Source: Monosporascus cannonballus (Eukaryota; Ascomycota; Sordariomycetes; Xylariales). Taken from it: DNA of 64,000 bases. How positions within the stretch are numbered: the first letter of the stretch is position 1; every line of letters begins with the position of its first letter. Location: contig QJNS01000069.1 in NCBI GenBank assembly GCA_004154925.1, positions 1-64,000 on the forward strand, given 5' to 3'. Position numbers and translations under genes: made by a program. Of this stretch, positions 1 through 9,217 are shown one piece after another. The notes below the pieces were generated by a model. It was not told the origin of the DNA. It did not search any database and saw only the letters and a list, made by a program, of their open reading frames with translations.

Positions 1-93
1 TTTTATTTATTTTTATTTATTTTTATTTATTTTTATTTATTTTTATTTATTTTTATTTATTTTTATTTATTTTTATTTATTTTTATTTATTTT
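1..93. repeat. 10-bp tandem repeat, unit TTTTATTTAT
   Basis: Nine perfect copies of TTTTATTTAT plus three bases, starting at the window edge, so the true length is unknown. Read on the minus strand it is an A-rich (ATAAATAAAA)n tail directly after the stop codon of the minus-strand relic at 92-476. That is the arrangement expected for the 3' tail of a non-LTR retroelement, although this identity is not proven. Confidence 0.95.
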
Positions 94-476
94 AATTATA
101 ATTAACTTTATCGATTTTACATTTGGAACATATACAGCCGTAACCGTAAGGGCGTTTTTTCCCAAAACGATATTTCTTGTAATTAAGTTTTTATTTATTT
201 TAATTTTTATTAGGTACGGTAACGGTATAATAAGGCGCCTTTGCCTTAAAAGGTATTTTTATAGCCAAGCTTTGTTTTTATATGGTGCATTTTTTGCGGC
301 CGCGCCCGCCTTAGCCCAAACAAATATTTTTTATATTTAAGCTTTGCGTACCTGGTTATTATTAAGTATACCGCCCGTACGCCCCGCCTTTAATTTCGAA
401 AAGGTAATTCTTATACCGGTACGTACTTCCCACGCCCTTATTGCAATACTTAACTCTAAGTGCCTTTGTAATAATA
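92..476 (-). pseudogene. Unidentified RIP-damaged reading frame with Cys-rich tail
   Basis: Read on the minus strand, one frame runs about 125 codons to a stop at 92-94 with no frameshift. Its only interruptions are TAA/TAG, as expected when TGG, CAA or CAG are RIP-mutated. The last part is basic and ends in a Cys-x-Cys-x2-Cys cluster (GCICSKCKID), followed two bases later by the A-rich tandem tail. The segment keeps more G+C than its surroundings. Its right border, near 470-476, falls inside gag-like sequence of Gypsy-D, so it looks like an insertion into that element. Family not recognised; the 3' end of a non-LTR retroelement or of a transposase are both possible. Confidence 0.45.
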
Positions 477-2380
477 AAATCGTTTTTATTATTTCCGATA
501 TAATTAAAAATATTTAATCCTTTATAATATGTTTAAATAATCAATGCGTAAATATATTATTTTTATTTTTCGTAACCGGGATATTTTCGTAATGCATAGT
601 ATATAGCATATATTTTGCCATATTAATTAAAGGTTCCCGAATCAACTTTTTCTGTTTAATTTTAATATTTGGGTAATTATTTTTATAATATTTCTTATTA
701 TATTTATAATATTTATTAAATTAGCCTTTTAATTATTGGTATTTTATATTAAATTTTTCTTTATAAAAAACCCCGTATATGTTTATGCTAAATTATTTTA
801 ATAAATTTATATTTATTGTTTTAAATATTTCTAAAATATTTTTTAAATATTAATTTTTAATCGTTTTAACGAAACCTTTTAAACATTTTATATTATATTA
901 TTTTATATCGTATTTTAGTTTTATTGTAGTATTTGGTTTATTTTAATGTTTTCTATAAATAACCTTTCGTTTTATAAATTCTAATTTTATGCCGTAAAAA
1001 GTATTATTATGTCAAAAAGCGTTAGTATCAGCCGTATATCAAGGTTTATTATCGTTTTTTCTTTTAATACCTTTTATACGATGTGTATATTATTAATCGT
1101 TAATTTTAACTGTTATAATAATATAATTCCATAAATAATTAGATTAATTAATCTTGAAAAACTTTTCTGTATTTTTTTTCAATTATAGAAAAACTTAATT
1201 ATTAATATTTTTGGTCTTTAATTTAATTTCACGGCTAACTAAATTGATATATTACTATAGCCGGATATTGACCTTTTCTATTATAATTCTTAAATTTACA
1301 TTTTGATTTTAATTTTTTCGTTTATTATTCCGAAAGCTTTCGTTAATATTTATGGGAATTGTTCGTAATCGTTATAAATTTATATTATTTTTGGGTGTCG
1401 TTTTTCGACTGGCAAAATAACGTACCTTTTTATAACGGACTTAAATTAAATAACCATATTTCCGATAACTCGTCCGATTACGACTTTAATTCGTATAATA
1501 AACGTAATTAATCGAATAAGGAAATTTCTAAAATCTATTCGGTATTAAATTAAAAATAATTATAACTTAATCGAAATTCCGTCGAAGAGTTCTGGCTTAA
1601 AAAACGTAGCCACTTTTTTGGTTTTTTAGTAAAATTTAATAAAATAACCTAGCTTATTTAAAAAGGTCTTCCAGTTTCAAAAGTTTTCTTTTTTTTCTTA
1701 AGTTTCTTATAAGTTATTTAAAAAAATATTATAAGGTCGTTTTTATTTTTCTTAAGTTAAATAATATATTTATTTATAATATCCAATCGTCGAAGAATTT
1801 CTTTTCGAAAAAAGCAAAATTTCTCCTTTTTCGTTTCGGATTTTATTTTAATATCCGGACAATTAAGAATCTGAGAAATAAGTTATTCGGGTTATTTGCT
1901 TGTAAATATAATATTGGCGATATTGCTTAAAATTTAACGGCATTATTAAATAAAGACTTATAGCATATAACGGCTAAGTGATTTAACTAGTTATTAAATT
2001 TTAATCGTACGAATTTATTTTAATAGAAACACCATAAAAATTTAAATAATAAATATAATAACGTATTATATTTCGCAATGTTAAAAATATTTTAAATACC
2101 GAATTATTATTACAAATTAGAATTCTTTAAATTCCGGAAATAATAAAAATATATATCCTTTTCCTAGCTTAAAGTACTTATTACGGCTTAACGTTACCTT
2201 TTTGGTTAAATTTCCTGAAGCTCTTTTAAGCCTCCTTTGGTATTTAACCGGCTTAAGCTTTTTTAACCAACCAGGTTCTTTAAGTTCTTTAAGCCAGTTA
2301 CGTAACTTCTTGGCTGGGTCGGGGCCTAGCTTTTCAGGATCCCGACCGTTTCCAGAAGCCAAGACCGTTAGGTTATAACA
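475..2380 (-). mobile_element. Gypsy-D, 5' part (gag relic and 5' LTR)
   Basis: Minus-strand Ty3/Gypsy fragment. 475-1965 matches, stretch by stretch, the gag and leader of the complete copies A and B (for example the block at 560-620 resembles 41960-42060). It ends in a 5' LTR at 1966-2380. The element continues to the left past the insertion at 1-476 and out of the window. It is heavily RIP-mutated with no open frame left. Confidence 0.75.
1966..2380 (-). repeat. 5' LTR of Gypsy-D
   Basis: 415 bp. In plus coordinates it starts TATAACGG (RIP form of TGTGACGG) and ends GGTTATAACA, matching the ends of the other family-1 LTRs. The right 210 bp keeps much of its GC, including GTTACGTAAC and the GGTCGGG/CCCGACC inverted repeat. 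It is followed by ACAAT, the expected but unpaired target duplication. Confidence 0.85.
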
Positions 2381-2664
2381 ACAATACGATATTGCAAACT
2401 GGTATTATTTAAATTATGGAAACAATAAGCGAATATATTTTGTCTTAGCTTAAGGTATTTTTGATTAATTTAAAGGTGTTTAATTAATTAAGTTCTTTTA
2501 AGCCTCTTTAAGCCCTTCCTAGCTTTATTAGCTTAACGTCCTTAAGCCAATAATAGCGTTTGAGCTCTATTGAGCCGGTTACGTGATTTCTTGACGCGGG
2601 TCGGAGCTGGATTTTCTCAAGGACCCGACCGTCCGTGAAAGGCTAAGGCCGTTAGGTTATAACA
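2381..2664 (-). repeat. Truncated LTR of Gypsy-E
   Basis: This continues the LTR consensus from its middle (the block before the AATAATAAGCG motif) to the end GGTTATAACA. The missing front half should lie left of Gypsy-D, outside the window, so D probably inserted into this LTR. It still carries GTTACGTGA and the GGTCGG/CCGACC inverted repeat. At 2665 the sequence changes to gag of another copy. Confidence 0.7.
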
Positions 2665-4364
2665 TTTTGGGATAAACCATTTGTGTTTAATCCTAGTATT
2701 CGCATAATTATCCTTATAATATTTATTACGTTATCTTTTTGGCTTTTCGCATTGTCTATTAAACATTTTGCCATAAAAGGTTTAATAAATACTTAGACCG
2801 AAATATATTAATAAGTTTATTTTCGGTTTTTTGAATTTTTCTAGATTAGTTTTCGGATATAAATTTTTAATTATTTTAACGAGGTTTTTTAGGTACTCTA
2901 TATCATATTACCTTATATTTTATTTTATTGCAATTAAAGCATTTAATTTGAATTTAGTTCTTTTTATAAGAAACTCCTAATTTCATAAGCCTTAGTTTCG
3001 TATTATAAAAAGTATTATTATATCAAAAAACGTTAACATATATCGTATATCGAGATTTATTATTATTTTTTACTTTAATACCATTAATATGCTCAACGTA
3101 TTGTCGATTGTGAATCTGAATTATTATAACGATATGATCCGATAAATAATCAGGTCGATTAAGTTTAAAAAATTCATTTTTTAGGTTCTTTTTAACTTAG
3201 TTTAAAATGTAATTAAATTAACGTATTACCATAATTAGATATTAATCTTTTTTATTATAACTGCTAAATTTGTATTTCTGCTTTTATTTTTTTCATTTAT
3301 TATTTCAAAAAGTTTCATTAATCCTTATTGAAATTGTTTATAATCGTTATAAATTCGTCCTATTTCCGGGGTTTATTTATCGATTAATAAAGTATCGCAT
3401 TTCTTTATAGCGGATTCGAAATAAATAATCATATTTTGGATAAATCGTTTAACTGCGAATTTAATTCGCATAATAAACGTAATTAATGAGATAAAAAATA
3501 TCCGAAAGATATTTGATATTAAGTTAAAAATAGTTATAATTTAATTAAGATTCCGTTGAAAAGTTCTGTTTTAAAAAGCTCAAAAATTCTTCCTAGTTTT
3601 TTAGTAAAATTTAGCTAAATAATTTGATTTACCTAAAAGAATTTTCTAATTTTAGAGGTTTTTCTTATTTTCCTTAACTTTCTTATAAGCGATTTAAAAG
3701 GACGTCATAAAATTATTATTATTTTTCTTTAACTGAATAATACGTTCGTTGATGACATCTAGGCGTCGAAAAACCTTTTCGCGAAAAGAGCGAAATTGTT
3801 TTTTTTTCCAATTGCATTTTAATATCCGGCTGATTAAGGACTTAATAAATAAATTATTCAGGTTATTTATTAATAAATATAATATCGGTAATATTATTTA
3901 AAATTTAACGATATTATAAAACAAATGTTTATAACGTATAACTGTTAAAAAATTCGGTTAATTATTAAATCATAGTATCATAGGTTTATATCAATAAAAG
4001 AATTATAAAAAATCAAATAATAAATATGATAATGTATTACGTTTCGTAATGCCAAAAATATCTTAAATAATAATATTATATTTTAAACGATTAATGAGAA
4101 TAAATATTTCAAAATAAAATTATTTAAATTTTGAAAATAATAAAGATATTTATATATTTATTTAATATTATTTATTTCGCTTTTACTATTTTGATTTCGT
4201 AATAACTCTAATAATCTTGACTTTCGTAAATTTCGCAATAATTTTAATAATCTTAATTTTTTTTAAATCTCGCAATAATTCCAATAATTCCGTTACGTAA
4301 TCTTTTTTCCTGCTCAACTTGTTTTAACTAATTCTGAATGCGCCAAGAATGTTGGATTATAACA
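2665..4364 (-). mobile_element. Gypsy-F, 5' part (gag relic and 5' LTR)
   Basis: 2665-3936 aligns with the gag/leader part of the other Gypsy copies and starts abruptly where LTR E ends. 3937-4364 is its 5' LTR, starting TATAACTG and ending GGATTATAACA. The leader beside the LTR has the same sequence type as in A, B and C. It is strongly RIP-mutated. The rest should lie left of the window, displaced by E and D. Confidence 0.7.
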
Positions 4365-5432
4365 GATATTATGTTTTTTTATCGGAATTGTTAAATTTGT
4401 ATTTCGGCCTTTATTTATTTATGTATTATTTCAAAAACCTTCGTTAATATTTATTTAAATTATTCGTAATTATTATATATACGTATTATTTCCATGTTTC
4501 GTTTTTCGATTAATAAAATAATTTTTTTTGTAACGGGCTTAGATCAAATTATCATATTTTCGATAAATTATCCCATTAAGAATTTTATTTATATAATAAA
4601 TATAATTGTTCTAATATTAAAAATATCCGAAATATATTTGGCATTAAATTAAAAATTATTATCACGTAATTAATGTTCCGTCGAAAAGTTTCAATTTAAA
4701 AGCTTTAAAAACTTTTTTTAATTCCTTAGTAAAAGTTACCTAAATAATTTAATTTGTTCAAAAACGTTTTTTAATTTCGGAAGTCTTTTTCTTTTTTAAG
4801 CCTTTTATAGGTAACTTAAAAGGACGTTTTAAGGTTATTATTATTTTTTCAAGTTAAATAATGCGTTCGTTTATGGCGTTCAGATATCGAAAAATATCTT
4901 TGCAAAAAACGCGAAATTTTTGCTTTTTTTCGGATTATATTTTAATATTCGAATTATTAAAAATCTGGTGAATAAGTTATTCGGGTGGCTTGCTGATAAA
5001 AATATCATCGGCGATATTGCTCAAAATTTAACGTTATTACTAAATAAAAACTTATAACGTATAACGGCTAAAAGGTTTAATGAATTATTAAATCTTAATT
5101 ATATAGGTTTATATTAATAAAAATATCTTAAAAATCTAAGTAATAAATACAATAATGTATTACGATTCATATTATTAAAAATATTTAAAATAATAAATTA
5201 TTATTATAAATTAAAATTATATAAATTATAAAAATAATAAACGTATATTTTTTCTTTTTTTTAGCTTAATTATTTATGATTATGTAACCGGTGGTGATCA
5301 TGATCGCTTAGGAACACCTCTGATTACTGATAATCACTAACTTGGCAGAAATCACTGTTACGTGACCCGGAGGTGGTCCGTATAATTCTTATCTAACCGT
5401 TTTTTGAGGCCGAAGCTTGTTAGTTCGTAACA
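4365..5432 (-). mobile_element. Gypsy-G, 5' part (gag relic and family-2 LTR)
   Basis: 4365-5059 resumes gag/leader sequence exactly where F ends. 5060-5432 is a 5' LTR (373 bp) ending TTCGTAACA. Its right half carries TTACGTGACC and GGTGGTCCG, as in the LTRs of Gypsy-C, so it belongs to the family-2 LTR type rather than that of A and B. Confidence 0.7.
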
Positions 5433-5552
5433 AACTCGTTTTTGGTTGGGTCATAATATTAATTATCATTTTTGTTGCGTAATTTCGTACAATGGGTCGT
5501 CTTATACTTATTACGACCGTTTTCGAAGGCTTAGGTCTGTGAAATCGTAATA
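5433..5552 (-). repeat. LTR end remnant H
   Basis: A short stretch ending AAATCGTAATA, preceded by ACGACCG and a purine-rich AAGGCTTAGG block as in the ends of family-2 LTRs. It is probably the right end of an LTR into which Gypsy-G inserted. The front is missing. Confidence 0.45.
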
Positions 5553-6034
5553 AAAAAGTAATAAAATATTTTATAATAACTGTTATTAATAACTTTAGTT
5601 AAATTTACTTAATACCAAATTATATTTATATTATTAATAATGATATAATTATTATTAATTAGAATTAATATTCAATATATATAATCATTCGAAATACGTA
5701 TAAAATATCTATAAAAATAAAAAGAACGTAATAATAATATTAAAAAAATTCTAATATTAATTTTATAAAAATAATTAACATAATAATTATTTTTTTAATT
5801 TAAGCCATTAACGAAATCATTATCTATATGTTAATAAAAACTTTACTATAAGAAATTAACACAAACTTAAATATATAAAATATATAATGTAAATTTATTA
5901 TTATAATTTATAATATTACGATAATTATAAAAAATATAATAATAATTTTCATTTATATATTTAATATATATTTAAATCAATATTTAATTAATTTAATTTT
6001 TTAAAATATATAATTTTTAAATGATTATAATTAT
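5553..6034. other. AT-rich intergenic stretch, nothing recognisable
   Basis: Extreme AT content, no open frame above noise, and no similarity to the surrounding transposons that I can see. ATTAT at 6030-6034 is the left copy of the target duplication of the following solo LTR. Confidence 0.6.
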
Positions 6035-6425
6035 TAAATTAATTAAAATTTTTATTTAATTATAAAGTCTTAATTATATAAATTTATATTAATATATATA
6101 AAAAAATTAAATAATAAATATAATAATATATTACGTTATATATTATTAAAAATATTTAAAATAATAAATTATTATTATGAATTTAATTTATTTAAATTAT
6201 TAAATAATAAACGTATATATTTTCGTTATGGTTTAAGGTGCTTAAACGGTTTAAACACTTAAGCTCGTTAAGCCTTTTAAGCCTTTTTGCCGGCTTAAGA
6301 GGTTTAAGCTGCTTGGCATCTTGAGACCTTTGAGCTGGTTACGTAATATCTTGGCGGCGGTCGGGTTTTGTCTTTTTCGTGGGCCCGACCGTCCGCAAAG
6401 AAGCCAACACCGTTAGGTCATAACA
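6035..6425 (-). repeat. Solo LTR (Gypsy family 1), TSD ATTAT
   Basis: 391 bp. The left half aligns without gaps to the RIP-degraded LTR start, and the right half keeps the GC-rich part and ends GGTCATAACA. It is flanked by ATTAT at 6030-6034 and 6426-6430 with no internal region, so it is a solo LTR left by LTR-LTR recombination. It forms the left border of the gene island. Confidence 0.8.
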
Positions 6426-6876
6426 ATTATAGAAGTTACTAAAAGTAAATTTTTTTTAAAAAAAAACCTTCTTTTTATCTAGGGAGTATATCGTAGAATA
6501 AAGGCATTTATGTTAATTAATAAGCTCTTAGCACCCCGGAAAAGCCGTATTCCGGCGCGCTCACAATATATAGAGAGCTTAGTAGCCACCGCTCGCGAAA
6601 GCTTAATTCTAGCAAGACAATTATCACTTCCCACACTCTATGCAAGCTTTTCTACCGATCAGCTTAACTGTGACAATAGTACGTAGTCTTCAACTAGGCC
6701 CAGGCCCTACATAAACTCAGGAGCCGTCAGATTTTTCTGTGCTCAGGTGAAGTTCCTACATCGGTGAACTTGAAGGATCTTAAAGAGGACTCTCGAGTTC
6801 TGGTGGAGATCAAAGCAGATGGCGAAGGTGGGAAGGCACAGGTTTTCCTGCATAGATCAACCTGGCAATCCGGCAG
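6426..6876. other. Left part of gene island, no gene assigned
   Basis: Normal base composition from about 6480 and no RIP signature. No reading frame has family features or an obvious intron structure. It may hold upstream sequence of the esterase or the remains of a gene I cannot recognise. Confidence 0.5.
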
Positions 6877-7008
6877 TGTTATGGCTGCACCACGCCATTA
6901 CGCCACCAGGGCAAAAGATCAGTGGAATGATCGCAATTGTGGCAATCATCCTGGTGCTTACAGCTGTATAAGAGCTCGCGCTGCCGTTACGTTGCTCAGA
7001 CCGTAACA
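6877..7008. repeat. 132-bp repeat with TGTTA...TAACA ends (copy 1)
   Basis: It starts TGTTATGGCTGCACC and ends CCGTAACA. The first 92 bp differ from the copy at 11363-11492 at only four positions, all transitions; the right end is more divergent. The termini form a short inverted repeat (CAGTGTTAYGG). No 5-bp target duplication is seen here, unlike copy 2. It is not RIP-mutated. Confidence 0.7.
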
Positions 7009-7545
7009 CTGCTTTTGTGTTGCTGTATTGCAACAAATATGTTCCAATCAAAAGGGCCGACGTTTCCGTATTTGGAGTGTTAACGCCACACCTGCTAGCG
7101 GACACTATCCCTCGGACGTACAGACTATATGCCCTTAGCGGCGTTAGGACCTTGTAAAAAGCGGTAGCCCCATTTATCAGCTCGTGTTCCAACAACGTGG
7201 TCCTAGAGTAGCCAATCAAATCATACGCATTCAACGTTCTATGGAGTAGAATTCTGTTTCAAGTTAATGATCTTGCTGCCCCTGATATTGTGGGGTCCCG
7301 TCGCAGCCGAGGACAAAGTCGAAATGTCCCCGGACACCCACTCTTTTGCACATTGTTAAGAAGGTATCACCACTTTAATCTTTAGGGGATCTTGTCTTCC
7401 TCCCGGTCAGTCACTTCAGCCAACTGAATATCGTCGCCGTACGTCCCAGGCGTATGGTGTAAGCTCTTAAAACACAACACACTGCGAAGAGGTAAAGTAC
7501 CAGCGCGGCCAGTCGTCGACTTAAAAGCAATATACCAACGGCAAG
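7009..7545. promoter_or_regulatory. Upstream region of the esterase gene
   Basis: 537 bp of normal composition before the esterase start codon. I see no coding frame with family features. An AT-rich GCAATATACC lies about 15-20 bp before the ATG, too close for a TATA box. No transcription-factor site can be called with confidence. Confidence 0.4.
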
Positions 7546-8619
7546 ATGTTCGGGCTCTTCCTCGCAGCTTTCTTTACCCTCCAGTCTACCTCTCTCGCAT
7601 CAGGAAAGCGAGGAAGCTCTGGGTGTGGACAGCCAATTCCAGACGGTTTTACTCCAGGAGGACCATCCAACAACTTCACTATCCAATCGCAGTCACAAGC
7701 GGGAGGAGGCACTCGTCAATACATCCGTCACTTGCCCCAGAACTTCTCTCCGCAAAATGACCAACCTGCGCCCTTAATACTGGCCTTCCACGGACAGATG
7801 CAGCCAGCTTGGTCTATGGAGCGAATCACCGGCCTTTCAACGCCAGAGTTCAATAAGGATGCAATCGTAGTATATCCCCAAGGGCTAGATGTTAGAGAAC
7901 CCGGAGTAAGTCAACCGTCGCCCTGGAGGTAGCATCTACTCACAAAATTCTAGGTCCAATGGCTAGGCGACCCAGCAGCACCACCTTCCTCAGAGATTGA
8001 TGACAGAGTATTCGCAAACGAGCTTATTGACAGCTTGACTTCCTCGCTCTGTATCGACGAGTCTCGTATCTACGCAGTTGGTCTCTCAAATGGTGGCGGC
8101 CTGACCGGGTTACTGGCCTGTTCTCCAACTCTCAATCGCCGAATTGCTGCGGTTGCTGCAATAGCCGCTGCCTACTACAAGGACTCGTCCTTGACTGAAC
8201 CTTGGTTCGAAGCTGCATGTAATCCCGAGCTATCCGGAAGAAAGCTTCCGATGATGGAACTTCACGGCCTCAATGACACCGTCATCGCATATGATGGGCA
8301 CAATAATCCATCGGCCGACACGATCCCGCTTCCTGAATGGATGGATTCGTGGGTCGAGAGAAATGGCTGCTCAGGGACTGAGCCACAAACGGACAACTTG
8401 GATGGTGGCAATATCACAAAGATTAGCTGGCCTTGTGATGGAGCGCAGGATCTCGTATTGCACTACCAAATCAACAATTTTGGTCATGGGTGGCCTTCGA
8501 CAGCGGCGCAAGGGGAACCGTTTGAGACCTTGCGGTTAGGGCCGACGACTTGGAATGCTACCACGGTGATCCTTAACTGGCTTTCAAAGTGGACATTGGA
8601 TTCACACTCTACGAGGTAG
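7546..8619 (+). CDS. Secreted CE1-like esterase (feruloyl/acetylxylan esterase type)
   Basis: Two exons, 7546-7905 and 7954-8619, join in phase 0 to give a 341-residue protein. Residues 1-18 form a hydrophobic signal peptide ending at Ala18. The alpha/beta-hydrolase signature is complete. The oxyanion-region FHG is at 81-83, the nucleophile elbow GLSNG has Ser165, HGLND has the likely acid Asp228, and GHGWP has His298. Six cysteines follow the signal (27, 153, 176, 209, 259, 281), fitting a disulfide-bonded extracellular enzyme. The family removes ferulic or acetyl groups from plant cell-wall xylan, or depolymerises related esters; the exact substrate cannot be read from sequence. Start choice: ATG with A at -3, directly before the signal peptide. 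It is the only intact gene in the window and shows no RIP damage. Confidence 0.9.
7906..7953 (+). other. 48-bp spliceosomal intron of the esterase gene
   Basis: It begins GTAAGT and ends TTCTAG, with a branch-like ACTCAC about ten bases before the acceptor. Removing it restores the conserved reading ...REPG|VQWLGDP.... Reading through gives a stop after a few codons. The length is typical of filamentous ascomycetes. Confidence 0.9.
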
Positions 8620-9095
8620 AAGGGAAGGTGAGGTTGCCCTGCAATACAAAATGAGGTTACCTTATACGGCTCTGTAAAAGCATAGAGGGTTGGCAGAATT
8701 AAGAATGATGTAAATCTTAAGGTGTTTCAAAGGTTCGGAATGTATGTGTATTATCACGGCAAAGCGCAGAGTCCTAGAAACGAGGTTCTAGGATACCTGT
8801 ATGTTGAAATACAAAGCCAAAGAACAGAAAAGAGAAATGCAAGCCCAAATGTCAAAATATACACAGTGAATGTGGGTTACGCATTTTCCTGCTGTAATTT
8901 CCAATCTGTGGTGGCCTGTGCTTCCAATTCTGACAAGACATAGCCATTGCCAACTGCCACTGCAGCTCTATGCGTTTCTCGAAAGTTGCCCTCAGCAATT
9001 TCCTTTGTCGTGCATAAACCTGAGCTGGTCCTAATTTACCCTGAGCCGAGAGGAGCACTATAATTCGCCTAAGGCGCAGCCCAGGAATCTTATTT
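8620..9095. other. 3' flank of the esterase and right edge of the island
   Basis: Normal composition until about 9090, then an abrupt change to RIP-type AT-rich DNA. It includes the likely 3' UTR. Small frames on both strands lack family features. No second gene can be supported. Confidence 0.5.
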
Positions 9096-9217
9096 TTAAA
9101 TATCCCAAATTGCAATTATTATTTACTAAAAATAAAATTAACCGTAATAAGATTTATTTTTTAAAGTATTGGATTATATATATACAATTTATAAATTTAA
9201 TTTATTTATTAATATTA
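9096..9217. other. AT-rich junction
   Basis: Short AT-rich stretch between the gene island and the Fot1/pogo element, with nothing recognisable. It ends with TA (9216-9217), the left target duplication of the transposon. Confidence 0.5.

Noticed and set aside
1..93. Telomere or CRISPR interpretation of the tandem repeat
   Set aside because: The unit is TTTTATTTAT without spacers and unlike TTAGGG telomere repeats; no telomeric sequence is present anywhere in the window.
2117..2362. Minus-strand 81-codon open frame with PGWLKKLKP-like repeats
   Set aside because: It lies wholly in the GC-rich half of an LTR. The repeats are the TTAAG blocks of U3, not a protein.
6819..6971. Plus-strand 50-codon frame ending in a transmembrane-like helix
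   Set aside because: The helix lies in the mobile repeat, so a gene here is not supported; kept only as part of the repeat finding.
6857..7234. Minus-strand 125-codon open frame in the gene island
   Set aside because: It runs across the 132-bp repeat, has no recognisable domain, no intron signals and no upstream context. Overlapping plus-strand frames (6764-7006) are equally weak.
8852..9115. Minus-strand open frame downstream of the esterase, and a plus-strand frame at 8722-8943
   Set aside because: They overlap each other on opposite strands, show no family features and reach into the AT-rich edge. Most likely 3' UTR and chance.
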